From Neoroseomonas soli (GTDB lineage Bacteria; Pseudomonadota; Alphaproteobacteria; Acetobacterales; Acetobacteraceae): a stretch of DNA of 64,000 nucleotides. Positions 17,850 to 26,796 of the stretch are shown in pieces. The position numbers were made by a program, and so were the translations under genes. The DNA is taken from positions 1-64,000 of the forward strand of contig NZ_JAAEDM010000008.1 of NCBI RefSeq assembly GCF_018129065.1, read 5' to 3'. Positions within the stretch are counted from its first letter, which is position 1. Each line of letters starts with the position of its first letter. The notes under the pieces were generated by a model. That model was not told the DNA's origin, did not search any database, and was given only the letters and a program-made list of their open reading frames with translations.

Positions 17850-18389
17850 TTACTGATCAGCTTCGGGAGCGGTGCGGTGCTCGACGTCCTTGGCAGCGTC
17901 GGTCTTTTCAAGCTCGGACCAGTCCAGAGGAGGCTTCGAGAATATCCGCTCAAACAGGCTTTCTAGGTCTTGAGCTGAATCGACTTCTTGGTGGCTGATA
18001 AGGTGCGAGCTCGCGCGAAAGGTGACGATTGCCTTCTTGATCTCCTCGAGATCCGCCTGCCTATTCGTCCGCCCAGGAGCATTGAGGACCGCATCAATTG
18101 CCCCGTCGACATCATCAAGCGCAGCGCTGAGCCAAGTCAGTCGCCGCCGTAGTTTCTCACGAGCGCTAGCACGCGTGTTTTTCGCCGTCCGGTTGAACGT
18201 AGAATGTCTGGCTAGATCTCGGACGGTCTTCGCGTCGACTTCCTCACCGTACTCTTTCAGGATTTCTTCGTCAGTCACAGAATCGGGGTCAGATTGAATC
18301 CGCCTTTGGAACTCGACAATCGCCAAGATCGTCGCCAGCGGGTCGTCTAGAACGTCGTCAGTCTGGGGTACCGGGGCATTCTCAGTCAT
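17850..18389 (-). CDS. Unrecognised protein on the opposite strand (possible moron)
   Basis: A 179-residue acidic, helical protein starting MTENAPVPQTDD. It includes DPDSVTDEEILKEYGEE and ASAREKLRRRLTWLSAALDD, and has no recognised domain. It is the only minus-strand gene between the early and late blocks, and its base composition is lower in GC than its neighbours. It is flanked by non-coding gaps (17680-17849 and 18390-18868). This fits a separately expressed lysogenic (moron) gene acquired from elsewhere. The frame is open to 18485, but the ATG at 18389 gives the natural start. Confidence 0.6.
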   Translation of the reverse strand: MTENAPVPQTDDVLDDPLATILAIVEFQRRIQSDPDSVTDEEILKEYGEEVDAKTVRDLARHSTFNRTAKNTRASAREKLRRRLTWLSAALDDVDGAIDAVLNAPGRTNRQADLEEIKKAIVTFRASSHLISHQEVDSAQDLESLFERIFSKPPLDWSELEKTDAAKDVEHRTAPEADQ

Positions 18390-18868
18390 GTGCTCTCCTG
18401 ACGGCGCAAGATAGGCGTCTTGGCGAAGGCGGTTGCGTTGCGGATGTGAGGACCTGAGCACGCGCCGCAAACAGTGCCAATCCACGCGGCCTCGGAAGCG
18501 GAAGCGGCAGGCAATTCGGTTTACGACATCTCGATGTGCTCAAAGCCGCTGTTACAATACATCCCATGGCGGCGCACAAATCGAGTTGGCTATGATGGTG
18601 ACACGTCGAGAAGGTGCGTCGAGCACCGCGGCTCCCGAGCCACTCGCCCTCTGATCAGCCACTGTGGCTCTCGAGCCGCAGGGTCCTTCCTGGCCTCGCT
18701 GTATGCGGGGGGCGGAAGCGCGCAACATCGCTAGCGCCTGCTCCGAAACATGGTTCGCAGTTCGCACCCTTCGGCCCTGATCTCAATCGCTTAGCTGCGA
18801 ACCATGGCTGCGTCGGTTCGCAGCCGCGGTTCGCACGGTTCGCACCCACCCTGATTCCGGATGGCCCG
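18390..18868. other. Non-coding gap before the methylase genes
   Basis: These 479 bases between the divergent 17850-18389 gene and the first methylase have several short frames but no convincing gene. A TATGAT hexamer near 18590 could be a -10 element. The last 120 bases hold the GGTTCGCA repeat cluster described separately. Confidence 0.5.
18752..18844. repeat. GGTTCGCA octamer cluster upstream of the ParB-methylase genes
   Basis: Exact copies of GGTTCGCA lie at 18752-18759, 18815-18822, 18828-18835 and 18837-18844. One inverted copy (TGCGAACC) is at 18796-18803, and a one-mismatch copy (AGTTCGCA) is at 18759-18766. The array ends 24 bases before the start codon of the first methylase, so it probably covers the promoter or leader. 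It could be an operator or a binding site for the ParB-like domain encoded just downstream. Both are inferences. Confidence 0.6.
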
Positions 18869-20335
18869 ATGACGCTCCCCTGGATGGCAGCGAAGATCCT
18901 GCTACGCCCGGTGGCGGAGCTGCGTGCGCATCCCGGCAATGCGCGCGTGCACGGCGCCGCGCAGATCGAGCAGATCAAGGCCAGCATGCTGGCCTTCGGC
19001 TTCACCAATCCGCTGCTGGTGGACGATGCTGGCGTGCTGATCGCCGGCCATGGCCGGCTTGAGGCCGCCGTCGCGCTCGGCATCGAGAAGGTGCCGACGA
19101 TCGTGCTGCGGCATCTGTCTGCCGCGCAGAAGGAGGCGCTTCGGCTCGCCGACAATCGCATCGCGGAGAACGCGACCTGGGACCAGGCGCTGCTGCGCGA
19201 CGCGCTCGCCGCGGTGCAGGCCGCGCCTGACCTCGACCTCGCGGCACTCGGCTTCTCGGCCGCGGAGCTCGACGACATCCTCGCGGCGGCTGGAGAGGCC
19301 GTGTCCGATGGCGATGCGCCCGAGGCCCTGTCGGCACCCGCGATCCAGGGGGGCGGGGATGGCGCGGCGGAGACGGAAGCGCAGGCGGAAGATGATCCGG
19401 CCGACGCCGAACTGGCTCCGCCGCGCCAGGCCGTCACCCGGCCGGGCGATCTCTGGCTGCTCGGCGAGCACCGCCTGCTTTGCGGCGACAGCACCGATGC
19501 GGCGTCGGTCGCCCGCGCCATGGGCGGGGACCGCGCGGCGCTGCTCTTCACCTCCCCGCCCTACGGCAACCAGCGCGCCTACACCACGGGCGGCGTCTTG
19601 GACTGGGATGCGCTGATGCGCGGCGTCTTCGCTGTTGCCTCCGGCGCGTTGCGCGGCGACGGCCAGGTGCTGGTGAACCTCGGCCTGATCCACCGCGACG
19701 GAGAATGGCAGCCGTATTGGCAGGGCTGGCTCGACTGGATGCGGACACAGGGCTGGCGCCGCTTCGGGCTCTACGCCTGGGACCAGGGGCCCGGCCTGCC
19801 GGGGGATTGGAACGGCCGCCTCGCACCGGCCTTCGAGTTGGTCTTCCACTTCAACCGCGAGGCCCGCGCACCGAACAAGATTGTACCCTGCAAATGGGCC
19901 GGCACGCCGAACAAGGGCAGCGGCCTGCGCGCCGCCGACGGCGAGGTGAAAGCCTACACCCATATCGGCCTGCCGGTGCAGGAGATGCGCATTCCCGACA
20001 GCGTGCTGCGCATCACGCGCCACAAAGGGCGGGGGATCGAAACCGAGCACCCCGCGGTGTTCCCCGTGGCATTGCCGGAACTGCTTCTGCAGGCCTACGC
20101 CAATCTCGGCGATGCGGTGTTCGAGCCCTTCGCCGGTTCCGGCACGACGATCCTGGCCGGGCAGCGGACGGGCCGGAAGGTGCGGGCGATCGAGCTCGCG
20201 CCGGCCTATGTCGACCTCGCCATCGCGCGCTACCGCATGCTGTTCCCCGAGCTGAACGTCACGCTGGATGGCGACGGCCGAGGTTACGACGCCGTGGCTG
20301 CAGAGCGGGCGGAGGCGCTGTCCGATGCAGCCTGA
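18869..20335 (+). CDS. ParB-domain DNA methyltransferase (SPPY type)
   Basis: A 488-residue protein. Residues 10-100 form a ParB/Sulfiredoxin-like nuclease-type domain (VAELRAHPGNARVHG, VLIAGHGRLEAA, LRLADNRIAE). A linker rich in Ala and Asp leads to a beta-class methylase (catalytic motif before SAM motif): TSPPYGNQ and later FEPFAGSGTT. SPPY is common in N4-cytosine enzymes, but N6-adenine cannot be excluded. No restriction partner is nearby, so it likely protects or marks phage DNA. The start at 18869 was chosen because the upstream frame crosses the repeat cluster. It overlaps the next, similar gene by 11 bases. Confidence 0.8.
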   Translation: MTLPWMAAKILLRPVAELRAHPGNARVHGAAQIEQIKASMLAFGFTNPLLVDDAGVLIAGHGRLEAAVALGIEKVPTIVLRHLSAAQKEALRLADNRIAENATWDQALLRDALAAVQAAPDLDLAALGFSAAELDDILAAAGEAVSDGDAPEALSAPAIQGGGDGAAETEAQAEDDPADAELAPPRQAVTRPGDLWLLGEHRLLCGDSTDAASVARAMGGDRAALLFTSPPYGNQRAYTTGGVLDWDALMRGVFAVASGALRGDGQVLVNLGLIHRDGEWQPYWQGWLDWMRTQGWRRFGLYAWDQGPGLPGDWNGRLAPAFELVFHFNREARAPNKIVPCKWAGTPNKGSGLRAADGEVKAYTHIGLPVQEMRIPDSVLRITRHKGRGIETEHPAVFPVALPELLLQAYANLGDAVFEPFAGSGTTILAGQRTGRKVRAIELAPAYVDLAIARYRMLFPELNVTLDGDGRGYDAVAAERAEALSDAA

Positions 20336-21593
20336 GCTTCAGGTGACGACCGTCCCCGTCGCGGCGCTGGTCCCCTACGCGGAGAACGCGCGGACGCACT
20401 CCGATGACCAGGTGGCGCAGATCGCCGCCTCCATCGTCGAGTTCGGCTTCGTGAACCCCGTGCTGGTGGACGCCGCCGGCGTGCTGGTTGCGGGCCACGG
20501 TCGCGTCATGGCCGCGAAGCGCCTTGGGATGGCGGCGGTGCCGGCGATCCGCCTCGCGCACCTCACCGAGGCGCAGGCGCGGGCGCTGCGTCTCGCCGAC
20601 AACCAAATCGCGCTGAACTCCGGCTGGGACGAGGCGCTGCTCGCCGCCGAGATCGCCCGCATCCGCGACGAGGCGGTGGTTGACCTCGATGTGCTCGGCT
20701 TCTCCGGCATGGAGCTCGACCGACTGCTGGCCGCGGCTGATGCCGGCCTCGGCGACGACGCCGACGACGCTCCGCCGCCGCCCGTGGTGCCGATCACCCG
20801 GACCGGCGACCTCTGGCGCTGCGGCGTCCACCGGTTGCTGTGCGGCGACGCCACGAAAGCTGAGGACGTGCAGCGCGCGCTCGGCGCCGGCCACCTGGCC
20901 GACATGGGCTTCGTCGATCCACCCTATAATGTCGCTTACGAGGGCGGCACGGCTGCGCGCATGACCATCGCCAACGACGCACTCGGCGGCGGCTTCCCGG
21001 AGTTCCTCCGCCCCGCGCTGGCCAACCTGCTCTCGGTCACCAAGGGCGCCTGCTACGTCTGCATGTCCTCCTCGGAATGGCCAACGCTGCATCGCGTCTG
21101 GCAGGAGGCAGGCGGAAAATGGTCGAGCACCATCATCTGGGCGAAGAACACCTTCGCGCTCGGCCGCGCCGACTACCACCAGCAGTTCGAGGCGATGCTC
21201 TACGGCTGGAAGGCTGGCGCGCAGCATTACTGGTGCGGCGCGCGCGACCAGGGGAATGTCTGGCACTTCGACAAGCCGGCGCGGAACGACCTGCACCCCA
21301 CCATGAAGCCGGTGGCGCTGGTTGAGCGCGCCATCCGCAACAGCAGCAAGCCGCGCGACACGGTGCTGGACTGCTTCGGCGGTTCGGGCACGACCATGAT
21401 CGCAGCCGAGCGCACCGGGCGGCGCGCCGTGCTGCTGGAGATCGATCCAGCCTATGCCGACGTGATCGTCCGGCGCTGGCAGGAGACCACCGGCGAGGCC
21501 GCCGTGCTGGAGGGCGATGATCGCATCTTTGCCGACGTCGCTGCAGCTCGCGGCATCATCGATCATGATGTGATCCACACCGCCGAATCATAG
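20325..21593 (+). CDS. ParB-domain DNA methyltransferase (DPPY type)
   Basis: A 422-residue relative of the preceding gene with the same layout: ParB-like domain (LVPYAENARTHSDDQ, VLVAGHGRVMAA, LRLADNQIALN), then a beta-class methylase with FVDPPYNVAY and a later LDCFGGSGTTM. DPPY points to N6-adenine methylation, with HPTMKPV also typical of these enzymes. The two genes probably arose by duplication and then took different base or site specificities. The frame is open further upstream, but the ATG at 20325 fits the conserved ParB start. Confidence 0.8.
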   Translation: MQPELQVTTVPVAALVPYAENARTHSDDQVAQIAASIVEFGFVNPVLVDAAGVLVAGHGRVMAAKRLGMAAVPAIRLAHLTEAQARALRLADNQIALNSGWDEALLAAEIARIRDEAVVDLDVLGFSGMELDRLLAAADAGLGDDADDAPPPPVVPITRTGDLWRCGVHRLLCGDATKAEDVQRALGAGHLADMGFVDPPYNVAYEGGTAARMTIANDALGGGFPEFLRPALANLLSVTKGACYVCMSSSEWPTLHRVWQEAGGKWSSTIIWAKNTFALGRADYHQQFEAMLYGWKAGAQHYWCGARDQGNVWHFDKPARNDLHPTMKPVALVERAIRNSSKPRDTVLDCFGGSGTTMIAAERTGRRAVLLEIDPAYADVIVRRWQETTGEAAVLEGDDRIFADVAAARGIIDHDVIHTAES

Positions 21594-21690
21594 CAATTCC
21601 GCGCCGCTCCATCTTGCTTGGCTCGTGCGCGGCACAGCGCGAATGGTCCGTCACACGCAGGGGATGCCCTGCACCACGACGGAGACCAGC

Positions 21691-21927
21691 ATGACCGACC
21701 GCGAAGCCCGCGCCGCCCGCAACCAGGAAAGCAGCTTGGCCGCCTTCCTGGCGAAGAAGGCCGAATTCGACGCCCTCCTCGCCGAACTCCAGCAGGCCAG
21801 CGCGGACCATTTCGGCGCGGATCCCGAGACGGTGCTCTGGGGCGAAGCCGCCTGGCTTTCCGACGCCACCGCGAAGCTGAAGGACATCGCGGACCAGCAT
21901 TTCCGCCGCGGCGAATACGCCTGCTGA
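21691..21927 (+). CDS. Small phage protein
   Basis: A 78-residue protein starting MTDREARAARNQESS, with a helix (KKAEFDALLAELQQASADHF) and a C-terminal metal-like residue set (DQHFRRGEYAC). It follows GGAGACCAGC, a leader like those of other genes here. No function is recognised. Confidence 0.55.
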   Translation: MTDREARAARNQESSLAAFLAKKAEFDALLAELQQASADHFGADPETVLWGEAAWLSDATAKLKDIADQHFRRGEYAC

Positions 21928-22022
21928 AGCGGATCACTCCCGCACCGCCCCGACCGGCAGAGCCGGCGGGGCTCCCGGCAGTAGGGGCCGATGGTCGGCG
22001 CCCGGAACCGGAGACCACCACG

Positions 22023-22883
22023 ATGACCAAGCTTTCCGACAGCCAGCGCGTGATCCTGAGCGCCGCCGCGCAGCACGAGATGGGCCTCGCCCGCGCGCCG
22101 AAGACCCTGCCGGCCGCGGCACGCAACGCGGTGTTCCGCAGCCTGATCAAGAACAACCTGCTGACCGAGATCAACGCCCCGCGGGAGCATGTCGGGCTCG
22201 GCTGGCGGCAGGATGAGGACGGCACCTGGATCGTGGCGCGCATCACCGACGAGGGGCTGGGCGCCATCGGCATCGACCCGAACGAGGGCGACGCGGCGGC
22301 CGGCGAGCCCGACTGCTCGGGCATCGAGGGCAGCGTGCCCGACACGGCGCCCACGGTGGCGCCCGACGCCACGCCGCAGGACACCCCCGCGGCGAACCCG
22401 GAGGCCGCCCTCTACCCCGCCCTGCCGGCGGAGGCGGCCCTGCTGGACCAGGCCCTGGCGGCACGCACCGCCACGCCGCGGACCGGCCTGCGCGACGCCG
22501 CCGCGACGGTGCTCGCGGCCTGGGATGACGAAGCGAACCGCGACGGCGACATGATCGGCGCCCTCGACGCACCGATGGAAGCCCTGCGCACCCTGCTCGC
22601 CGGCAAGCCCGCCCGCACGCAGCGTGAGCCCGGCGCGCCGCGCAAGCCGCGCGAGGGCACCAAGCAGGAGACGGTGCTGGCGATGCTCCGCCGCGAGGAG
22701 GGCGCGACCATCGCGCAGATCTGCGAGGCCACCGGCTGGCAGCAGCACACGGTCCGCGGGTTCTTCGCTGGCCTGAAGAAGCGGCAGGGGATCGAGGTGC
22801 AGGTGCTGGAGCGCATCCGCCAGGTCGGCCCGAACAAGGAGGGCGCCCGCGGCAGCTACAGCATCTATCGCATCGCCGACTGA
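22023..22883 (+). CDS. DUF3489 domain protein (helix-turn-helix)
   Basis: A 286-residue protein. The N-terminal 80 residues (SDSQRVILSAAAQHEMGLAR, ITDEGLGAIGID) and the C-terminal 75 (REGTKQETVLAMLRREEGAT, ATGWQQHTVRGFF, GSYSIYRIAD) match the DUF3489 family. Its C-terminal part is a winged helix. A disordered Pro/Ala/Asp linker joins them. Members are frequent in alphaproteobacterial prophages and are thought to bind DNA. The ATG at 22023 follows GGAGACCACC. Confidence 0.75.
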   Translation: MTKLSDSQRVILSAAAQHEMGLARAPKTLPAAARNAVFRSLIKNNLLTEINAPREHVGLGWRQDEDGTWIVARITDEGLGAIGIDPNEGDAAAGEPDCSGIEGSVPDTAPTVAPDATPQDTPAANPEAALYPALPAEAALLDQALAARTATPRTGLRDAAATVLAAWDDEANRDGDMIGALDAPMEALRTLLAGKPARTQREPGAPRKPREGTKQETVLAMLRREEGATIAQICEATGWQQHTVRGFFAGLKKRQGIEVQVLERIRQVGPNKEGARGSYSIYRIAD

Positions 22884-22900
22884 CGCCGCCGGCGCCGCGA

Positions 22901-23167
22901 TCAGGGCCCGCCGCGCCGCGGCGGGTCCGCGTACTTCTCCCAGGGCTTCGGCTTGGGCTTCGGCGGATCAAGGGCAAGGATCAGCTCCTCGATTGTCCAT
23001 TTCTGGCGCTTCGCCGATTTGGCGACGTCCAGCAGCACCTTCCTGGCATCGTCGAGGTAGAGCTTCACCATGCGCGGTGTGCCGCAGCGATGTTCGGCGA
23101 GCGCCATCGCCTTCGCCGTCGCTTCGACCATCTTCTCGATGTCCTTCGGTGCGCTTGGCTGCAGCAT
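22901..23167 (-). CDS. Small minus-strand phage protein
   Basis: An 88-residue protein starting MLQPSAPKDIEKMVE, helical and basic, ending in a Pro-Lys tail (PPKPKPKPWEKY). It is convergent with the DUF3489 gene, and the hairpin at 22907-22925 lies in its last codons. No function is recognised, although size and charge fit a small DNA-binding protein. Confidence 0.5.
   Translation of the reverse strand: MLQPSAPKDIEKMVEATAKAMALAEHRCGTPRMVKLYLDDARKVLLDVAKSAKRQKWTIEELILALDPPKPKPKPWEKYADPPRRGGP
22907..22925. terminator. Hairpin between convergent genes
   Basis: CCCGCCGC (22907-22914) pairs perfectly with GCGGCGGG (22918-22925) around a three-base loop. It lies at the meeting point of the rightward DUF3489 gene and the leftward small gene, where a bidirectional terminator would be expected. 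There is no U-run on either side, so intrinsic termination is uncertain. Confidence 0.4.
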
Positions 23168-23344
23168 CTTCGTCGGCCCTCGATGGTCGAGGTGATGTCG
23201 CACAGCGCGACGCGGATTGCCCACAGAAATCCGCGCCCGAATGCTCGTCATTCACCTCGGTTGTGCGCACCGCAGCGCGAATGCTGACAGCGCGCGCGGC
23301 GCGCTGACCTATCCGACCACGCGCGCGGCGGGAGGTCCGCCGCC

Positions 23345-23860
23345 ATGCCCGAGTTGACCCCCTCCACGCGCGAGGCTGCGCGCCGCATCGGCGTCACCGA
23401 AACTGCGCTGCGCAAGGCCGAGCAGACCAGCCGCATCGCGCGCGAGCCGGATGGCCAGTGGGACATCGACAAGACCCGCCGTCGCCTGGTGGAGACCGCC
23501 GACCCCGCGCGCTCGCCCCTGGCCAGCGGTGCTGGGGCCGAGGGCACGCCCTTCGCCCGGCTGAAGGTCGCGCAGCTCGCCCTGAAGGTCGAAGCGCAGC
23601 GCCTCTCGCTGGATGAGACCAAGCGCCGCCTGGTCGATGTCACCGAGGCCAACGCCGCGCTCGATGAGATCGGCAGCACGATGCGCGACGCGCTGCTGAA
23701 CTGGCCGGCGCGCATCTCCGGCCTGATCGCCGCCGAGCTCGGCGTCGACCCGCATCTGCTGCAGACCATCCTGCAGAGCCACATCAACGACCTGCTGACG
23801 GAGGCGGCCGATCGCTTCGATCCAGCAGGCCTCGGAGGGGATCGGTCTCCGCAGCCGTGA
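23345..23860 (+). CDS. Terminase small subunit-like DNA packaging protein
   Basis: A 171-residue protein with an N-terminal MerR/Nu1-like winged helix (TPSTREAARRIGVTETALRK, EPDGQWDIDKTRRRL). A central coiled segment follows (RLKVAQLALKVEAQRLSLD), then a C-terminal helical part. Lambda Nu1-type subunits have the same order: DNA recognition, then assembly. It lies directly before the large terminase gene and would recognise the phage packaging site. Confidence 0.7.
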   Translation: MPELTPSTREAARRIGVTETALRKAEQTSRIAREPDGQWDIDKTRRRLVETADPARSPLASGAGAEGTPFARLKVAQLALKVEAQRLSLDETKRRLVDVTEANAALDEIGSTMRDALLNWPARISGLIAAELGVDPHLLQTILQSHINDLLTEAADRFDPAGLGGDRSPQP

Positions 23861-23864
23861 GCAT

Positions 23865-25820
23865 GTGCGCCGGCGCGTCGGCGCCATGCTGCGCCCGCCG
23901 CCGCAGCTCACCGTCTCGGAATGGGCCGAACGACACCGCATGCTCGGCAGCCGCGCCTCGGCCGAACCCGGCCCCTGGCGGACCGGCCGCACGCCGTATC
24001 TGAAGGACGTGATGGACGCGCTGTCGGCGGTGCATCCCGCCCGGCGCGTCGTCTTCATGAAGGGCGCCCAGGTTGGCGCCACGGAAAGCGGCAACAACTG
24101 GCTCGGCTACATCATGCACCATGTGCCAGCACCGGCACTGGCGGTGCAGCCGACCGTGGAACTGGCCAAGCGCTTCTCGCGCCAGCGCATCGACCCGCTG
24201 CTGGAGGAAACGCCCGCGCTGCGGGAGCGGGTTGCCCCGGCGCGGGCTCGCGACAGCGGCAACACCATGCTGTCGAAGGAATTCCCCGGCGGCATCCTGG
24301 TGCTGACCGGGGCCAACAGCGCGGTCGGGCTGCGGTCGATGACGGCGCGGTTCCTGTTCCTCGACGAGGTCGATGCCTATCCCGGCGACGTCGCCGGCGA
24401 AGGTGATCCGATCGCACTCGCCGAGGCCCGCGCCCGGACCTTTGGTTGGCGGCGCAAGGCCTTCCTGGTCTCGACGCCCACCATCGCCGGCCGCAGCCGG
24501 ATCGAGCGGGAGTACCTAGCCTCCGACCAGCGCCGGTTCTTCGTGCCGTGCCCCGCCTGCGGGGAGATGCAGTGGCTGCGCTTCGAGCGCCTGCTCTGGG
24601 ACAAGGGGGCGCCCGAGACAGCGCGGTATCACTGCACCGCCTGCGACCACCCGATGCAGGAGCACGACAAGACCGCGATGCTCGGCGGCGGGGAATGGCG
24701 CGCGACGGCTGAGGGCCAGGATCCGCACACGATCGGCTTCCACATCTCGGCGCTGTACTCGCCGGTGGGCTGGCTGTCCTGGGCGCAGATCGCCCGGGAT
24801 TGGGAGGCGGCCCAGGGCAAGCCCGAGGACATCAAGACCTTCAAGAACACGGTGCTCGGCGAGACCTGGCAGGAGCAGGGCGAGGCGCCGGATTGGGAAC
24901 GCCTGGTCGAGCGCCGCGAAGATTTTGCCATGGGCGTGGTGCCTACGGGCGCCCTCGTCCTCACCGCCGGCGTCGACGTCCAGGACGACCGCCTGGAGTG
25001 TGACGTCTGGGGCTGGGCGGAGGGGTTCTCCTCCTGGCTCGTTGACCACATGGTGATCCCGGGCAGCCCGCGCGACCGCGAGACCTGGGACGAACTGGCG
25101 AAGCTGCTCGCGCGCGACTGGCCGCGCCAAAGGGACGACAAAGGTAGCGGCGGTGCCATGCGCATCGCCCGCCTCTGCGTCGACACCGGCGGCCGCGACA
25201 CCGCCGCCGTCTATGGCCATCTGCGTCGGCTGCGCGATCCGCGCATCGCACCGACCAAGGGCGTCGATGGCTGGAACCGGGCGCAGCCCGTCCAGGGCCC
25301 GACGCCGGTGGATGCGCTGGTCGACGGCCGGAAGCTCCGGCGCGGCCTGAAGCTCTGGACCGTCTCCGTCTCCACCTGGAAGGCCGATCTATACCGCCGG
25401 CTGTGGCTCGGCCGCGGCGACGCGGAGGAGGTGCCGCCCGGCTGGGTGCATCTGCCCCGGGGCATCGAGGCGGAGTGGGTCAAGCAACTGGTCGCCGAGC
25501 AGCTGCGCACCACCAAGGATCGCCGCGGATTCGCGCGGCAGGAATGGGCAAAGCTCAGGGAACGCAATGAAGCGCTGGACTGCGCCGTGCTCGCCCGCGC
25601 CGCCCTCTGGCTGCTCGGCGCCGACCGCTACGGCGAGCGCTTCTGGCAGCAGCTGCGGGACCAGATCGCCGATGCCCCGCTGCGGCCGAGCGAGCTTCCC
25701 ACCGCTGGGAACGTCGCTCCGCCGTCGCCGCCGCGGGCCGAACTGACGACGCCCGCAACACCACCCAGCGCCCATCGCCCGCGTGGTTGGCTCGCCCCGC
25801 GCGCCGGCTGGCTGCGCTGA
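23865..25820 (+). CDS. Terminase large subunit (GpA family)
   Basis: A 651-residue packaging motor. The ATPase part has Walker A GAQVGATE (67-74) and Walker B FLFLDEVD (163-170). A zinc-ribbon (CPAC at 229-232, CTAC at 257-260) precedes the nuclease part with GVDVQDDRLE (about 370) and CVDTGGRD (about 440). GpA-type enzymes cut at cos sites, so cohesive ends are expected. The start is GTG at 23865, five bases after the small-subunit stop. An ATG two bases earlier is out of frame. Confidence 0.9.
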   Translation: MRRRVGAMLRPPPQLTVSEWAERHRMLGSRASAEPGPWRTGRTPYLKDVMDALSAVHPARRVVFMKGAQVGATESGNNWLGYIMHHVPAPALAVQPTVELAKRFSRQRIDPLLEETPALRERVAPARARDSGNTMLSKEFPGGILVLTGANSAVGLRSMTARFLFLDEVDAYPGDVAGEGDPIALAEARARTFGWRRKAFLVSTPTIAGRSRIEREYLASDQRRFFVPCPACGEMQWLRFERLLWDKGAPETARYHCTACDHPMQEHDKTAMLGGGEWRATAEGQDPHTIGFHISALYSPVGWLSWAQIARDWEAAQGKPEDIKTFKNTVLGETWQEQGEAPDWERLVERREDFAMGVVPTGALVLTAGVDVQDDRLECDVWGWAEGFSSWLVDHMVIPGSPRDRETWDELAKLLARDWPRQRDDKGSGGAMRIARLCVDTGGRDTAAVYGHLRRLRDPRIAPTKGVDGWNRAQPVQGPTPVDALVDGRKLRRGLKLWTVSVSTWKADLYRRLWLGRGDAEEVPPGWVHLPRGIEAEWVKQLVAEQLRTTKDRRGFARQEWAKLRERNEALDCAVLARAALWLLGADRYGERFWQQLRDQIADAPLRPSELPTAGNVAPPSPPRAELTTPATPPSAHRPRGWLAPRAGWLR

Positions 25821-25834
25821 ACCTGGAGATCTCC

Positions 25835-26188
25835 ATGACCGTCATCGTCCCGGTGCGCACCAGCATCGCCGCCGGCCAGGCGCTGAGCGGGCCCGTCGCC
25901 AGCGTCGGCTACGGCGTCTGCCTGCTGCTGCTGCCCGCCGCCTGGACCGATGCCCCGCTCACCCTGCAGGGCTCGCTCGACGAGGGCGAGCCTGCGGCCT
26001 GGACGGATCTCTACGACCATCTCGGCAATGAGGTGGTGCTGACGGTCGCTGCCGGTCGCGCGCTAACCCTTGCGCCGACGCTGCTGCTCGGCTGGCGCTG
26101 GCTGCGCCTGCGCTCGGGCCTTACCGCCGCGCCAGTGAACCAGGCGGCGGAACGCCTGATCACCCTCGGCATCCGGCCCCTCGCATGA
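25835..26188 (+). CDS. Phage structural-type protein
   Basis: A 117-residue beta-rich protein (MTVIVPVRTSIAAGQALSG, LPAAWTDAPLTLQGSLD, LRLRSGLTAAPVNQAAER). The pattern resembles small jelly-roll-like proteins encoded in many tailed phages and often predicted to be virion components. It overlaps the next gene by four bases (ATGA). The exact role is unknown. Confidence 0.6.
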   Translation: MTVIVPVRTSIAAGQALSGPVASVGYGVCLLLLPAAWTDAPLTLQGSLDEGEPAAWTDLYDHLGNEVVLTVAAGRALTLAPTLLLGWRWLRLRSGLTAAPVNQAAERLITLGIRPLA

Positions 26189-26796
26189 CCGCTCTGTTCC
26201 AGCACTACCTGCTGCCGCCGGCGCCGGCGATGCTGCCCTACGTGTCGGGGCGGTTCTACGCCTCGCAGCATGCGCGCGCGGTCGGCGGCGCCGTCGCCAT
26301 GGCCGCGAGCCGGCTCTACTGCGTGCCCTACGTGCTGGCGCGGCCGGGGCTGTTCTCGGCCATGGCGATCAGCGTGACGACCGGCGCAGCGGGCCTTCTG
26401 CGCATGGCCTTGGCTGTCGACGATGGAACGGGGCGTCCCGGGCGCCTCATCGAAGAGCCGACAGCGGACGCCGATACGACTGCGGCCGGCAACGCACTCT
26501 GCCCCTTCGCGCAGCCGCGCTGGATCCCGGCCGGCATCTGGTGGCTGCTGCTGTGTTTTTCCGGGGCGCCCTCGGTGCGCGGTACCTCCACCCAGGCCTT
26601 CAGCGGTGGCAACGCGCTGCTGCTCGGCTCGGCCGCGGCGGATGGTGGCGCCGGAGGCGGCACCACCGGCAGCGAGAACGGGTTCTTCGCGTCGCTGAGC
26701 CACCAGGCCGGTCTGCCGATCATGCCGAACCCGCCGGGCGGGCTGTCCTATCTGGTGAACGCCGCGGCACCCCTGCCGACGCTCAGGGCCGCGTGA
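26185..26796 (+). CDS. Phage structural-type protein
   Basis: A 203-residue protein rich in Ala and Gly with a beta-type pattern (MLPYVSGRFYASQHARAVGG, LFSAMAISVTTGAAGLLRMA). A Gly-rich loop (GGAGGGTTGSEN) sits near the C-terminus. It shares four bases with the preceding and one with the following gene. It accompanies the 117-residue protein and may form a surface or fibre component with it. That is inference from the pairing. Confidence 0.55.
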   Translation: MTALFQHYLLPPAPAMLPYVSGRFYASQHARAVGGAVAMAASRLYCVPYVLARPGLFSAMAISVTTGAAGLLRMALAVDDGTGRPGRLIEEPTADADTTAAGNALCPFAQPRWIPAGIWWLLLCFSGAPSVRGTSTQAFSGGNALLLGSAAADGGAGGGTTGSENGFFASLSHQAGLPIMPNPPGGLSYLVNAAAPLPTLRAA

